A stretch of 8,182 bases of DNA. Source: an uncultured Bacteroidales bacterium (GTDB lineage Bacteria > Bacteroidota > Bacteroidia > Bacteroidales > UBA932). The translations under genes were made by a program, and so were the position numbers. This document shows, piece after piece, positions 1 through 7,453 of this stretch. The stretch covers positions 1 to 8,182 of the forward strand of contig CAMYAE010000038.1 of the NCBI GenBank assembly GCA_947253655.1. The letters run 5' to 3'. Numbering within the stretch: position 1 is the stretch's first letter; every line of letters begins with the position of its first letter. Under the pieces are notes generated by a model. It worked only from the letters and a program-made list of their open reading frames with translations. It made no database searches and was not told where the DNA came from.

Positions 1-809
1 GATACGGTACCGTCCGCCATAGCGATTACAGCAGTATGCCGGCCGGCGTTATCGATATCGGACAGGACATTGAAGACACCTTCCACCGGCTCTATTGCCT
101 TGTCTCCGGAATACACTATTTCAACATTATTATTGCCGTATTTTCTCCTTATCTCATCGACGCCCCCCGTCACCACAAGATGAGACTTGTTAATCAGGGC
201 GATATTGTCACATAGCTCTTCTACGGATTCCATATTATGAGTGGACAGTATTATCGTAGCACCCTCATCCTTGAGCCTAAGGATTTCCTTGCGGATAAGT
301 TCGGCATTTACCGGATCGAAACCGGAGAAAGGCTCATCCAATATCATCAGAGACGGCTTGTGGACAACTGTCGTGATGAACTGGAGCTTCTGTGCCATTC
401 CCTTTGACAGCTCCTCTACCTTTTTCTTCCACCAGTCCTGAATGCCGAAACGTATGAACCACTGTTTAAGTTGCTCCTTTGCTGTGGCGGCATCCATTCC
501 TTTTAGTCTGGCAAGATATACAGCCTGCTCCCCCACCTCCATTTTGCGGTACAGCCCTCGCTCTTCCGGGAGATAGCCTATCTTTTCCACATCACTCTGA
601 GTAATGGGTCTACCGTTGAAAAGAACAGTTCCACTGTTGGGAATGGTAATCCGGTTTATTATCCTGATAAGGGTGGTTTTCCCGGCCCCGTTCGGTCCTA
701 AAAGCCCGAAAACTTTTCCTTTCGGTATATCGATCGAGACCTTGTCCAAAGCCGTTTTCTCGCCGAACCGCTTCGATATATCCTTACATTGGATGATAAA
801 TTCTGACAT
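1..809 (-). CDS. ABC transporter ATP-binding protein, NatA-like (3' end cut by window edge)
   Basis: The frame starts with ATG at 809 and stays open to the left edge, giving 269 residues without a stop; I translated it by hand. All nucleotide-binding motifs are present: Walker A GPNGAGKTT (residues 39-47), LPEERGLYRKM in the Q-loop region (80-90), signature LSKGM (134-138), Walker B LMILDEP (154-160), D-loop SGFDPVN (162-168) and the H-loop His191 in STHNM. The LPEERGLY variant and the extra C-terminal segment after about residue 215 resemble NatA/CcmA-type exporter ATPases of around 300 residues, so perhaps 30 residues are missing. It would energise a membrane permease that probably lies beyond the left edge (inference). 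The substrate cannot be told; sodium or drug export are family precedents only. It begins 19 nt after the holA stop and has no Shine-Dalgarno site, so it is probably cotranscribed with holA. Confidence 0.93.
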   Translation of the reverse strand, partial: MSEFIIQCKDISKRFGEKTALDKVSIDIPKGKVFGLLGPNGAGKTTLIRIINRITIPNSGTVLFNGRPITQSDVEKIGYLPEERGLYRKMEVGEQAVYLARLKGMDAATAKEQLKQWFIRFGIQDWWKKKVEELSKGMAQKLQFITTVVHKPSLMILDEPFSGFDPVNAELIRKEILRLKDEGATIILSTHNMESVEELCDNIALINKSHLVVTGGVDEIRRKYGNNNVEIVYSGDKAIEPVEGVFNVLSDIDNAGRHTAVIAMADGTV

Positions 810-828
810 ATAAAATTCTACAAATAAG

Positions 829-1866
829 TTAATTCAATATTTTAGATACAAGTTCTATCAGCAGTTGGTCAGGTGAAGCCTCTCCAACATTTCCGCCCTT
901 GCCTTTAAAGTCATATTCCTCTAAAAGAGACATGACGTACATACATTTATTGATCGGATAATTCGCAACGGCGGCATCATACTCCCTATAGAAATAGGGG
1001 TTCACAGCCAGCACCGAAGCCTTTTGCTCCGGAGACGGGCGGCTGCTCTGCATAAGCAGGGCCTCGTACTTGAGAATTCTGCAGAAATGCACATATAGGG
1101 CGCTTACAGCCATTGGCATAGCAAATTTAGGGCTTGAACCTATATAAGCTGCAATTTTCAAAGCTTTTGCCCTATTCTTATATGACAGCTCCTTTGTAAG
1201 CTCGAAAATGGAGAACTGACGGCTGACCCCGACATTCTTTTCGACATCTCCGATTGTAATCTCTTTAGTACCCTCCGGAAGATTTTTCAGCATCTTGTCC
1301 GTCTCGACTGCAATATTGGTAAGGCTGACGCCAACGGACTCTCCTAACAGCATGGCAGCTTCCGGAGTTATGCTTATTCCCAATGACCTGCAATATCCGT
1401 TTATCCACTTCTCTATTTCATAATCCCGGACTGCCGGAGAATCCAAGACAACTCCGTGCTTTAAGACATTCTTATACAAGGCTTTACGTTTGTCAGCAGC
1501 AGCTCCGTGCATAAGAATTACAAGTACGGTGGAATCCATTGGCTCGGAGCAATAGACGGCAAGGTCTTCAAGAGATCTCATATTCTGAGCCTCTTTCAAG
1601 ACCACAAGCCTCCTTTCCGACATCATGGGATAGCTCCTCGCTTCTGATGCTACCGTCCCGGCATCCGTGTCCGGGCCGTAGAATATTGTCTGGTTGAAAT
1701 CTCTTTCGGTATCGGTCAAAGCGTTGGATATGATATGGTTGCAGACCTTGTCAGGATAGTAGGGTTCATCGCCCATAAGAAGATACACCGGACTAAACAC
1801 CCCGTTGGAGGTATCCATAAGTATTTTACTTGTCTGCGCTTCTATATCTACTGACCTACCTGCCAT
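829..1866 (-). CDS. holA: DNA polymerase III subunit delta
   Basis: This 345-residue protein matches the clamp-loader delta subunit in length and layout. Delta opens the beta sliding clamp as part of the clamp-loader complex in the cytoplasm. Visible features are the N-terminal YLLMGDEPYY segment (residues 28-37), typical of Bacteroidota HolA and equivalent to a degenerate nucleotide-binding fold without a working Walker A; PMMSERRLVVLKEAQ (80-94), the conserved strand after the first helices; a lid region around 146-210 (YEIEKWINGYC, VGVSLTNIAVETDKM); and a helical collar domain around 215-345 with SIFELTKEL and the C-terminal FKGKGG stretch (320-325). The ATG at 1866 directly follows the TAA of the upstream GH3 gene with no spacer, so translation is probably coupled. 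No Shine-Dalgarno site is evident, which is normal in this phylum. Recognition is from motifs and order, not from a search. Confidence 0.93.
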   Translation of the reverse strand: MAGRSVDIEAQTSKILMDTSNGVFSPVYLLMGDEPYYPDKVCNHIISNALTDTERDFNQTIFYGPDTDAGTVASEARSYPMMSERRLVVLKEAQNMRSLEDLAVYCSEPMDSTVLVILMHGAAADKRKALYKNVLKHGVVLDSPAVRDYEIEKWINGYCRSLGISITPEAAMLLGESVGVSLTNIAVETDKMLKNLPEGTKEITIGDVEKNVGVSRQFSIFELTKELSYKNRAKALKIAAYIGSSPKFAMPMAVSALYVHFCRILKYEALLMQSSRPSPEQKASVLAVNPYFYREYDAAVANYPINKCMYVMSLLEEYDFKGKGGNVGEASPDQLLIELVSKILN

Positions 1867-4116
1867 TTATCTCAATTCGAATTCAACCGACGTCCTTATA
1901 TCAGCAGAAGAAGCTGCTACGTGGGCGATATATTTTCCGGCTTCCGCAACCCATTCGTGCTTTTCAGGATCAAAGAATGCGAGATCCTTGTCCTCTATTC
2001 TGAAAGTTACTTTGGCAACCTCACCGGACTCAAGGAATATCTTACGGAAACCTTTCAACTCTTTGACAGGGCGTTCCAATGAAGATTCCGGATCGGAAAT
2101 GTAAAGCTGTACCACTTCCGCACCTGCCACCTTGCCGGTATTCCTAACATTCAGGCTGACCTCCACAGCCTTTCCCCTGCGCATGATGCCGGAGCTCACG
2201 GAAGCGTCCGAATATTCGAAATCAGTGTAGCTCAGCCCGTATCCGAACGGAAACTGAGGTGAAATACCTTTTGTCTCATACCACCTGTAGCCGACAAATA
2301 TACCTTCGTCATAGTACTCATCCCAATAATTCGTCCCGTCTCGATGTATTCCAGGATACTGTCTGGCCGTCTTCAACGGACCGTCTTCCAAAGCTGCCGG
2401 GATTGTGAAAGGCAACTTGCCGGACGGATTGACATCTCCAGAAAGGACATCGGCAAGCGAATGCCCGGCCTCGCTGCCTATATACCAGTCCTGCAATATA
2501 GCAGGCACTTGCGAAGCCCAAGGCATGGCAACAGGGGAGCCGGAAATATTAACAACGACAAGATTTCTATTTGCTGCCGCAAGGGCAGTTATGACATCCT
2601 CCTGCTCGTAAGGCAGCTCAATCGAGAGCCTGTCCGTGCCTTCCGCGTCCTGATGGTTGCTTTTATTCAGTCCTCCGATAAAAATAACCGCATCAGCTCC
2701 TTTTGCCGCAGCAACGGCATCTGCAATAAGAGTCTCGCGGCTTCTCGAATCCCTAAGATCCTGCCCGGTAGACACTCTGTTGTAATGGCTTGTGGTATCT
2801 CCTACATAGCCTCTTTCCCATATAACTTCTGCAATCCCGTCAAACCTGCTTTTGATACCGTCTAAAGGAGATATTTCATGCTGTGCTTTCAATGAAGAGC
2901 TTCCTCCCCCTACGGTCATTTTCTTTACGGCATTCTCTCCGACTACGAGTATTTTCTTAACATCAGGCTTTATAGGGAGCAGTTCGCCCTCGTTTTTCAG
3001 CAAGACTATACCTTCCGCCCCGATTTTTCTGGCAGCGGCATAGTGTTCCGGGCTTGTAAAGCTGCCGAAGCCGCGATCCTTGTTCATTACCGTGCGGAAA
3101 GCCAACCTCAGCACCCTGCGCACCTTGTCGTCAAGTTCCTCCGTGCCGACTGCACCCTCCTTTATTTTCTTCAGATAAGGTAAAGCCATGTGATAATTGT
3201 CATAGGCATTGCTTGCACCTCCGGTGAGACCGTCAGTCCAAGTGCCGAACTCCATATCCAATCCGTTGGTTATAGGCTCATCATCATTGCGAGCACCACC
3301 CCAATCGCTGATTACAACACCGTCAAAGCCCCACTCCCCTTTCAATATGCCGTTCAGCAACCTGTCATTATGACAATTGTACTGACCGTTATAAAGATTG
3401 TAGGAGCCCATGATAGCCCATGCTCCTCCATCCATTACAGCAGCCTTGAAAGCCGGAAGATAAATCTCGTACATGGTCCGGTCATCTACTATCGAATTGG
3501 TCGTTGTCCTGCGCAGTTCCTGATTGTTTGCCGCGAAATGCTTCACACAGGCGGCAACGCCATTGGACTGAACGCCTTTAACATAAGGCACAACGAGCAT
3601 TGAGGCCAGATACGGGTCTTCGCCCATATATTCGAAATTCCGGCCGTTAAGAGGAGTTCTGCATATATTCACGCCGGGGCCGAGGAGCACATCTTTCTTT
3701 CGGTAAAGCGCCTCTTCTCCGATGCTCTTGCCGTAAAGCATAGCCAAATCTGTATTCCAAGTGGCTGCAAGACATGAAAGTGCAGGGAACGCAGTGCAGG
3801 AGTCATTGGTCCAGCCGGCCTGATCCCATTTGTCCCATAAGACCTCAGGTCGGATTCCGTGAGGCCCGTCCGTGCACCAGATGTCAGGGATGCCAAGTCT
3901 TGGGACGCCTTTGGAACTGAATTTAGACTGCGCATGTATCACTCCTATCTTTTCCTCAAGTGTCATACGCGACAAGGCATCCTCCACCCTCTCTTCAATG
4001 GATTTGGAGTCATCAAGATAGACAGGAATTGCGACTTTCTCCGGTTTGGTGCCGCATGACAACAACGCGGACAACAACACTGCCAATAGTGTCAAGCTCC
4101 TAATCTTCATATTCAT
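1867..4116 (-). CDS. Glycoside hydrolase family 3 beta-glycosidase, lipoprotein
   Basis: This 749-residue GH3 enzyme hydrolyses beta-glycosides with retention; beta-glucosidase is the likeliest activity and xylosidase an alternative. Residues 1-21 form a lipoprotein signal with lipobox LLSC and Cys21 as the lipidation site, so the enzyme is periplasmic or surface-anchored. The N-terminal TIM-barrel carries TDGPHG (82-87), GRNFEYMGEDP (158-168), the KH pair (192-193) and VISDWGG, whose Asp271 is the expected nucleophile. The alpha/beta sandwich follows from about 365 (GAEGIVLLKNEG), with AEGTDR at 491-496, where Glu492 is the likely acid/base. A fibronectin-III-like domain closes the protein (about 648-749). 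Overall it resembles E. coli BglX (765 residues). A second ATG six bases in (4110) is an equal start candidate. No SusC/SusD genes or regulator are in view, so the substrate is unknown. The gene abuts holA, an odd partner. Confidence 0.95.
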   Translation of the reverse strand: MNMKIRSLTLLAVLLSALLSCGTKPEKVAIPVYLDDSKSIEERVEDALSRMTLEEKIGVIHAQSKFSSKGVPRLGIPDIWCTDGPHGIRPEVLWDKWDQAGWTNDSCTAFPALSCLAATWNTDLAMLYGKSIGEEALYRKKDVLLGPGVNICRTPLNGRNFEYMGEDPYLASMLVVPYVKGVQSNGVAACVKHFAANNQELRRTTTNSIVDDRTMYEIYLPAFKAAVMDGGAWAIMGSYNLYNGQYNCHNDRLLNGILKGEWGFDGVVISDWGGARNDDEPITNGLDMEFGTWTDGLTGGASNAYDNYHMALPYLKKIKEGAVGTEELDDKVRRVLRLAFRTVMNKDRGFGSFTSPEHYAAARKIGAEGIVLLKNEGELLPIKPDVKKILVVGENAVKKMTVGGGSSSLKAQHEISPLDGIKSRFDGIAEVIWERGYVGDTTSHYNRVSTGQDLRDSRSRETLIADAVAAAKGADAVIFIGGLNKSNHQDAEGTDRLSIELPYEQEDVITALAAANRNLVVVNISGSPVAMPWASQVPAILQDWYIGSEAGHSLADVLSGDVNPSGKLPFTIPAALEDGPLKTARQYPGIHRDGTNYWDEYYDEGIFVGYRWYETKGISPQFPFGYGLSYTDFEYSDASVSSGIMRRGKAVEVSLNVRNTGKVAGAEVVQLYISDPESSLERPVKELKGFRKIFLESGEVAKVTFRIEDKDLAFFDPEKHEWVAEAGKYIAHVAASSADIRTSVEFELR

Positions 4117-4122
4117 TTATTT

Positions 4123-4130
4123 AAAAGATA
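4123..4130 (-). promoter_or_regulatory. Possible -7 promoter box upstream of the GH3 gene
   Basis: On the minus strand this reads TATCTTTT, seven of eight positions of the Bacteroidota -7 consensus TANNTTTG. It ends only six bases before the ATG at 4116, so a transcript from it would be nearly leaderless. The nearest upstream TTTG is 15 bp away, shorter than the usual 19-21, so the -33 element is not convincing. It is listed because a terminator-like hairpin lies just upstream, which implies that the GH3-holA block needs its own promoter or depends on read-through. Confidence 0.25.
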
Positions 4131-4140
4131 TGCCGTCGGC

Positions 4141-4182
4141 AAAATCAAAGGGTGTGTCAAAACCCCGGCTTCGGCACACCCT
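4141..4182 (-). terminator. Candidate intrinsic terminator after xerC-hpf
   Basis: An 8-bp perfect inverted repeat (AGGGTGTG at 4149-4156 and CACACCCT at 4175-4182) has an 18-nt loop that can fold further through CCG/CGG. On the minus strand it starts 6 nt after the hpf stop and is followed by TTGATTTT, an interrupted T-run. That position and polarity fit the end of the PD-(D/E)XK, cca, xerC-hpf transcript. On the plus strand the T-run is weaker and there is no plus-strand gene to terminate. Confidence 0.6.
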
Positions 4183-4188
4183 CGAAAT

Positions 4189-4482
4189 TTATATTTCAGC
4201 CCTTTTTTCTTTATTCCTAACAATTTTCTCTTTCATCAGGTCCACGGCCTCATTTATCGCTTCTTCAAAGGAGCGACCTGTCCTTTCAATCATCAGTGAC
4301 TTTCCCGGCATACCGGCCTGCAGTTTCACATTCTTGTTCTCCGGCTTCTCCAGAAGCGACAGGACCACATCCATATAATCTATGGTCTCATCGAAGCGCT
4401 CCAACTTAGAAACCTTTTTCTGTACGAAATCCAGCAGTTTCTGGTCTGCATCAAATTTCAAGGACTTAACTCTGATCTCCAT
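4189..4482 (-). CDS. hpf: HPF/RaiA ribosome hibernation factor, internal start within the fused frame
   Basis: Starting at the internal ATG at 4482 gives a 97-residue protein, the normal size of short HPF (E. coli HPF is 95). HPF binds the 30S decoding region and helps form inactive 100S ribosomes in stationary phase. The sequence opens MEIRVKSLKFDAD and shows the family pattern: KKVSKLERF helix, DVVLSLLEK strand, then SFEEAINEAVDLMKEKI as the second helix. The minus strand carries AGGAGG four bases before this ATG, embedded in the codons for Arg-Gly-Gly, which is unusual in a phylum that mostly ignores Shine-Dalgarno sites. This makes separate translation likely (inference). It shares its frame with the XerC-HPF reading frame, so this entry and the fusion are alternative or coexisting products. 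Confidence 0.75.
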   Translation of the reverse strand: MEIRVKSLKFDADQKLLDFVQKKVSKLERFDETIDYMDVVLSLLEKPENKNVKLQAGMPGKSLMIERTGRSFEEAINEAVDLMKEKIVRNKEKRAEI

Positions 4483-5451
4483 ATTTCCTCCTCTTTTTGC
4501 CCGTGGGTGGGCGTTTGTATAAACCTGTTTAATCTTCTCTATGGAGTTATGGGTATATACCTGCGTGGCTGCAAGTGAAGAATGCCCGAGCATTTCTTTG
4601 ATTGAATTCAGATCTGCTCCTTTGTCCAGCAAACCGGTCGCAAGAGTGTGTCTGAGAACGTGTGGGGACGTTTTCCCTATAAATCCCGCATCGTGCAATT
4701 CCTGCTTGACAATCCTCTCTACAGCCATAGGATATAGTCTTCGGCCTGTCTTTGACAATATAAGAGGATCCGTCGCCTGTATATCTCCGCCCTTCATAAG
4801 AGACGTCGCTTGTAAATATAAGGAAATTTCCTCACATAATGACGGCACTACGGGAATTTCTCGCATTTTATTTCCCTTACCTGTGACCCTAAGAATTTTG
4901 CGTCCGAAATCCATATCCTCCACATTAAGGCTTATGAGTTCGGCACGTCTGAGCCCGGTATCATATAACATCTTAATAATCAAACGTCTGACCCGTCTTT
5001 CATAATAATCTGAAGCCACCTTGTCCTTGCCTGTCAGCATGTCAAGATTTTCTTCGGAAGCATAGACGGCTGTGTCATAAAAATATTTTTCCATCATATC
5101 TTTCCTGAGAAACACAGGAAGACGTTTTTTCATTTTGGGGCGGCTTATCAGACTGACGGGATTTGCGGCTATAAGGCTGTTCCTCAAGAGATAACGGCTG
5201 AAACCACTGATTACAGACAAATGCAGATTTACCGTACCGGGGCTGAATTTTCTTTCATCTAGAAGATACACCTCATAGTTTCGCACCGGGTTCGGCTTCA
5301 TGGAAGCTATCACATCATCGTCGTACCACCCTGCCCCGCCGTACGAGTACCGCATGAAATCGTTAAGGACATCATTATAAAGGGCCTGTGTCCTCTCGGA
5401 ATATCTACGTTCCTTGGAGATGTAGAGCAGATATTTATCAATCAGATCCAT
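4189..5451 (-). CDS. xerC: Tyrosine recombinase XerC fused in frame to ribosome hibernation factor HPF
   Basis: One 420-residue frame. Residues 1 to about 318 form a Xer-type tyrosine recombinase: an N-terminal SAM-like core-binding domain (1 to about 105), then a catalytic domain with Arg168 (TGLRRAEL), Lys192 (GKGNK), His264 and Arg267 (HVLRH), His290 (LGHSS) and nucleophile Tyr299 (QVYTH). All six catalytic residues are present, so it should be active in chromosome dimer resolution at dif. After AHPRAKRGGN, where XerC normally ends, the frame continues without a stop into MEIRVKSLKF and a full HPF domain (324-420). In relatives as I know them the two are adjacent separate genes. A strong internal ribosome site suggests HPF is also made alone. 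Residues about 125-152 look like a longer linker than in E. coli XerC/D. The gene starts one base after the cca stop. The XerC call over XerD rests mainly on linkage to hpf. Confidence 0.9.
   Translation of the reverse strand: MDLIDKYLLYISKERRYSERTQALYNDVLNDFMRYSYGGAGWYDDDVIASMKPNPVRNYEVYLLDERKFSPGTVNLHLSVISGFSRYLLRNSLIAANPVSLISRPKMKKRLPVFLRKDMMEKYFYDTAVYASEENLDMLTGKDKVASDYYERRVRRLIIKMLYDTGLRRAELISLNVEDMDFGRKILRVTGKGNKMREIPVVPSLCEEISLYLQATSLMKGGDIQATDPLILSKTGRRLYPMAVERIVKQELHDAGFIGKTSPHVLRHTLATGLLDKGADLNSIKEMLGHSSLAATQVYTHNSIEKIKQVYTNAHPRAKRGGNMEIRVKSLKFDADQKLLDFVQKKVSKLERFDETIDYMDVVLSLLEKPENKNVKLQAGMPGKSLMIERTGRSFEEAINEAVDLMKEKIVRNKEKRAEI
4487..4492 (-). promoter_or_regulatory. Strong ribosome binding site inside the xerC-hpf frame
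   Basis: The minus strand reads AGGAGG, then AAAT, then the hpf ATG at 4482. Spacing is four bases from the end of the core. It lies inside the continuous frame and decides whether HPF can be made independently of XerC. The neighbouring minus-strand genes lack comparable sites at usable spacing. Confidence 0.7.
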
Positions 5452-5452
5452 T

Positions 5453-6991
5453 TCATCGTTCCACCGGTATTAAGCCAAGTTCGGCAGCCTTTGTCCTCAT
5501 CAACTTGTCGGCAGCATCGAAATCATTATCTATAACTCCGTCAAGAATAGCATTCTTGACATGATCCTTCAACAGACCGATAGTGTTGCAGGGCTCGATT
5601 CCGAACAATTCCATAATATATTCTCCGGATATCGGATTCTTGAAATTCCTTATTGCGTCTTTCTCCTCAACCTCAGCAAGTTTCTTCTTGACAAGCTCAA
5701 AATTCTTTTTGAGACGGACCACCTTTGCCGGATTCTTGGATGTAATGTCGGCATTGCACAGCAGCATCAGATCGTCAATATCATTCCCGGCATCAAAAAG
5801 CAGCCTCCTGACAGCCGAATCCGTCACTTCCTCGTCTACAAGGGCAACAGGACGGTGATGCAGTCCTACGATTTTCTGGACATACTTCATCTTTTCGTTA
5901 AGCGGCATCTTCAAGCTCTGGAAGATCTGTGGTACCATCCTTGCCCCCACAACTTCGTGGCCGTGGAATGTCCAGCCTGTATCAGGGTCGTATCTCTTGC
6001 TGATCGGCTTGCCTACATCATGCAACAAAGCCGCCCAATGCAGCCATAGGTTGGGAGCCGTGCGCACCGCCTCAACAAAGCCGTTGCCGTCGGCGACCGG
6101 AATATAATCGTGAAGAAGCCCCTCAGAAATGGCTGCGGCCTCATCAGCCACAACATGATCAACCACCTGGATCGTATGATAATAATTATCCTTATGTCCT
6201 TTGCCCTCAACAGTTTCCACCCCTTTCAACCTTGCCAGCTGGGGCAGCACTTTTTCAATCAGGTCAGCTTCGTCCAAAAGTCTGAAACCTATTGACGGTG
6301 TGGATGATAGGAGTATCTTGTTCAATTCCTCGACAATCCTCTCCTTAGAGAGTATGGACATCCGGTCTTTCATCTTCCGCATTGCCTCGATAGATTCCGG
6401 AACTATCTTGAAATCAAGCCCTTGAGAAGACAGTCTCGTGGCAAAACGGATAGCCCGAAGCATTCGCAGAGGGTCATCGCTATAAGTAGTCTCCGGATCC
6501 ATAGGCGTCCTTATTATGCCTGCGGCCAGATCCTTTATTCCGCCGAAAGGGTCTACCAACGCCCCGAAATCGTCTTTTTGCAGGCTGAAAGCCATGGCAT
6601 TTATAGTAAAGTCCCTACGCCTCTGGTCTTCCTCCAAGGTGCCGTCCTCCACTATCGGTTTTCTGGAATCGTGACTGTAGGATTCTTTTCTCGCACCTAC
6701 AAACTCTATCTCAGTTCCGTGATATTTAAGCATTGCCGTACCGAAATTCTTGAAGACCGAGACGTGACATGAGTGGTTTTCCCTGGTCCTGATCTTCTCG
6801 GCAACAGCTTCGGCCAAGGCTATTCCACTTCCCTCGGCAACTATATCTATATCGTTAGTCTTGTGTCCAAGAAAGCAGTCTCGTACATAACCGCCTATGA
6901 CAAAAGCTCTTATCCCTGTCTCTTCTGCGACTTGGGATATTATTTCAAAAACCGGATTGTTCAGATAATCATTAAGAACAGTAACGGACAT
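5453..6991 (-). CDS. cca: CCA tRNA nucleotidyltransferase with HD domain
   Basis: This 512-residue protein belongs to the class II nucleotidyltransferases that add or repair the 3' CCA of tRNA using CTP and ATP without a template. Motif A is GGYVRD (33-38) followed by the metal-binding DID (Asp47, Asp49). RRDFTINAMAF (125-135) and DPLRMLRAIRFATRL (173-187) are the standard head/neck motifs, and SKERIVEELNKIL (215-227) begins the next helix. An HD phosphohydrolase domain follows, with YHTIQVVDH (271-279), LLHDVGKP (322-329), FHGHE (342-346), HH (378-379) and an Asp at 415, the expected metal ligands. A poly(A) polymerase is the main alternative, but RRDFTINAMAF together with an HD domain favours CCA addition. 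The ATG at 6991 lies two bases after the stop of the PD-(D/E)XK gene, and its TGA is one base before the xerC ATG. Confidence 0.93.
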   Translation of the reverse strand: MSVTVLNDYLNNPVFEIISQVAEETGIRAFVIGGYVRDCFLGHKTNDIDIVAEGSGIALAEAVAEKIRTRENHSCHVSVFKNFGTAMLKYHGTEIEFVGARKESYSHDSRKPIVEDGTLEEDQRRRDFTINAMAFSLQKDDFGALVDPFGGIKDLAAGIIRTPMDPETTYSDDPLRMLRAIRFATRLSSQGLDFKIVPESIEAMRKMKDRMSILSKERIVEELNKILLSSTPSIGFRLLDEADLIEKVLPQLARLKGVETVEGKGHKDNYYHTIQVVDHVVADEAAAISEGLLHDYIPVADGNGFVEAVRTAPNLWLHWAALLHDVGKPISKRYDPDTGWTFHGHEVVGARMVPQIFQSLKMPLNEKMKYVQKIVGLHHRPVALVDEEVTDSAVRRLLFDAGNDIDDLMLLCNADITSKNPAKVVRLKKNFELVKKKLAEVEEKDAIRNFKNPISGEYIMELFGIEPCNTIGLLKDHVKNAILDGVIDNDFDAADKLMRTKAAELGLIPVER

Positions 6992-6993
6992 CT

Positions 6994-7416
6994 CTATTTC
7001 TCATTTATCATTTCTTCATATACAGGCGAAGCGTCCAAAAACCTGAACCTTCCTCCCTGCCTGCGGCATATATAGGACTGCGAGCCATTTGTTATAGCTA
7101 TATACCTGACATTCAAGACCATATTATACTTAAGCGCCTGCTCCAGCACCTCACGGGTCAATTCTATTTCAGGCCTTTTGCATTCAACAACCATTAGCGG
7201 TGCCAGCTTTCTGTCAAAAACCACTATATCAGCGCGAAAATCCTTTTTGAGGACACCTTTTCCGTATTTGAGTCCGACTTCACTGCTCATCATGTGATAA
7301 GGGACTTTCATCTGGTCAGCTAATAGGCGGATAAACCATTGTCTGACACCTTCCTCCGGAGTCAGAGCAACCATCTTTTTCCTTAACGGATCCCATATTT
7401 GCTCCGCATTCGCCAT
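6994..7416 (-). CDS. Stand-alone HsdR-N-like PD-(D/E)XK protein
   Basis: It resembles the small proteins in Bacteroidota labelled type I restriction enzyme R N-terminal domain; no HsdM, HsdS or helicase is present, so it is not a restriction system. In the 140-residue version from ATG 7416, LTPEEGVRQWF (18-28) is a family hallmark, Asp63 (FRADIVVFD) and Glu78-Lys80 (VVECKRPE) give a complete PD-(D/E)XK site, and the Gln of LEQALKYN matches the usual helix after it. Its function is unknown; a nuclease or nucleic-acid binding role is inference. The start is uncertain. The same frame is open to a TTG at 7494 (166 residues), and the stretch IGIGVRRMANAEQIWDP could be the N-terminal strand of the family, which would favour a longer form. 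I chose ATG because a TATATTTG promoter box lies about 30 bases upstream. The stop TAG is two bases from the cca ATG. Confidence 0.8.
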   Translation of the reverse strand: MANAEQIWDPLRKKMVALTPEEGVRQWFIRLLADQMKVPYHMMSSEVGLKYGKGVLKKDFRADIVVFDRKLAPLMVVECKRPEIELTREVLEQALKYNMVLNVRYIAITNGSQSYICRRQGGRFRFLDASPVYEEMINEK

Positions 7417-7445
7417 TCTCCTGACGCCTATACCTATATATTCTG

Positions 7446-7453
7446 CAAATATA
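7446..7453 (-). promoter_or_regulatory. -7 promoter box candidate for the PD-(D/E)XK/cca/xerC-hpf block
   Basis: On the minus strand this is TATATTTG, an exact match to the Bacteroidota -7 consensus TANNTTTG, ending 29 bases before the ATG at 7416. No good TTTG lies 19-21 bp upstream, so the -33 half is weak. It falls inside the longer TTG-initiated reading of the gene, so it also bears on which start is used. A second, poorer box, TAAAATTG (minus strand, 7508-7515), could serve the longer form. Confidence 0.4.

Noticed and set aside
2344..2865. A 173-codon plus-strand open frame inside the GH3 gene
   Set aside because: It lies antisense to a well-supported GH3 enzyme, has no recognisable domain and an unlikely composition (many Arg, Cys and Ser), and no ribosome site; it is a shadow frame.
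4189..5451. Tyrosine recombinase as a sign of an integrated mobile element or integron
   Set aside because: It sits in a housekeeping cluster next to cca and hpf, and I saw no att-like direct repeats, excisionase, cassette array or transposition genes.
5561..6049. A 162-codon plus-strand open frame inside cca
   Set aside because: It is antisense to the HD domain region of cca, with no domain pattern, promoter or ribosome site. The other plus-strand frames between 1 and 7000 were rejected for the same reasons.
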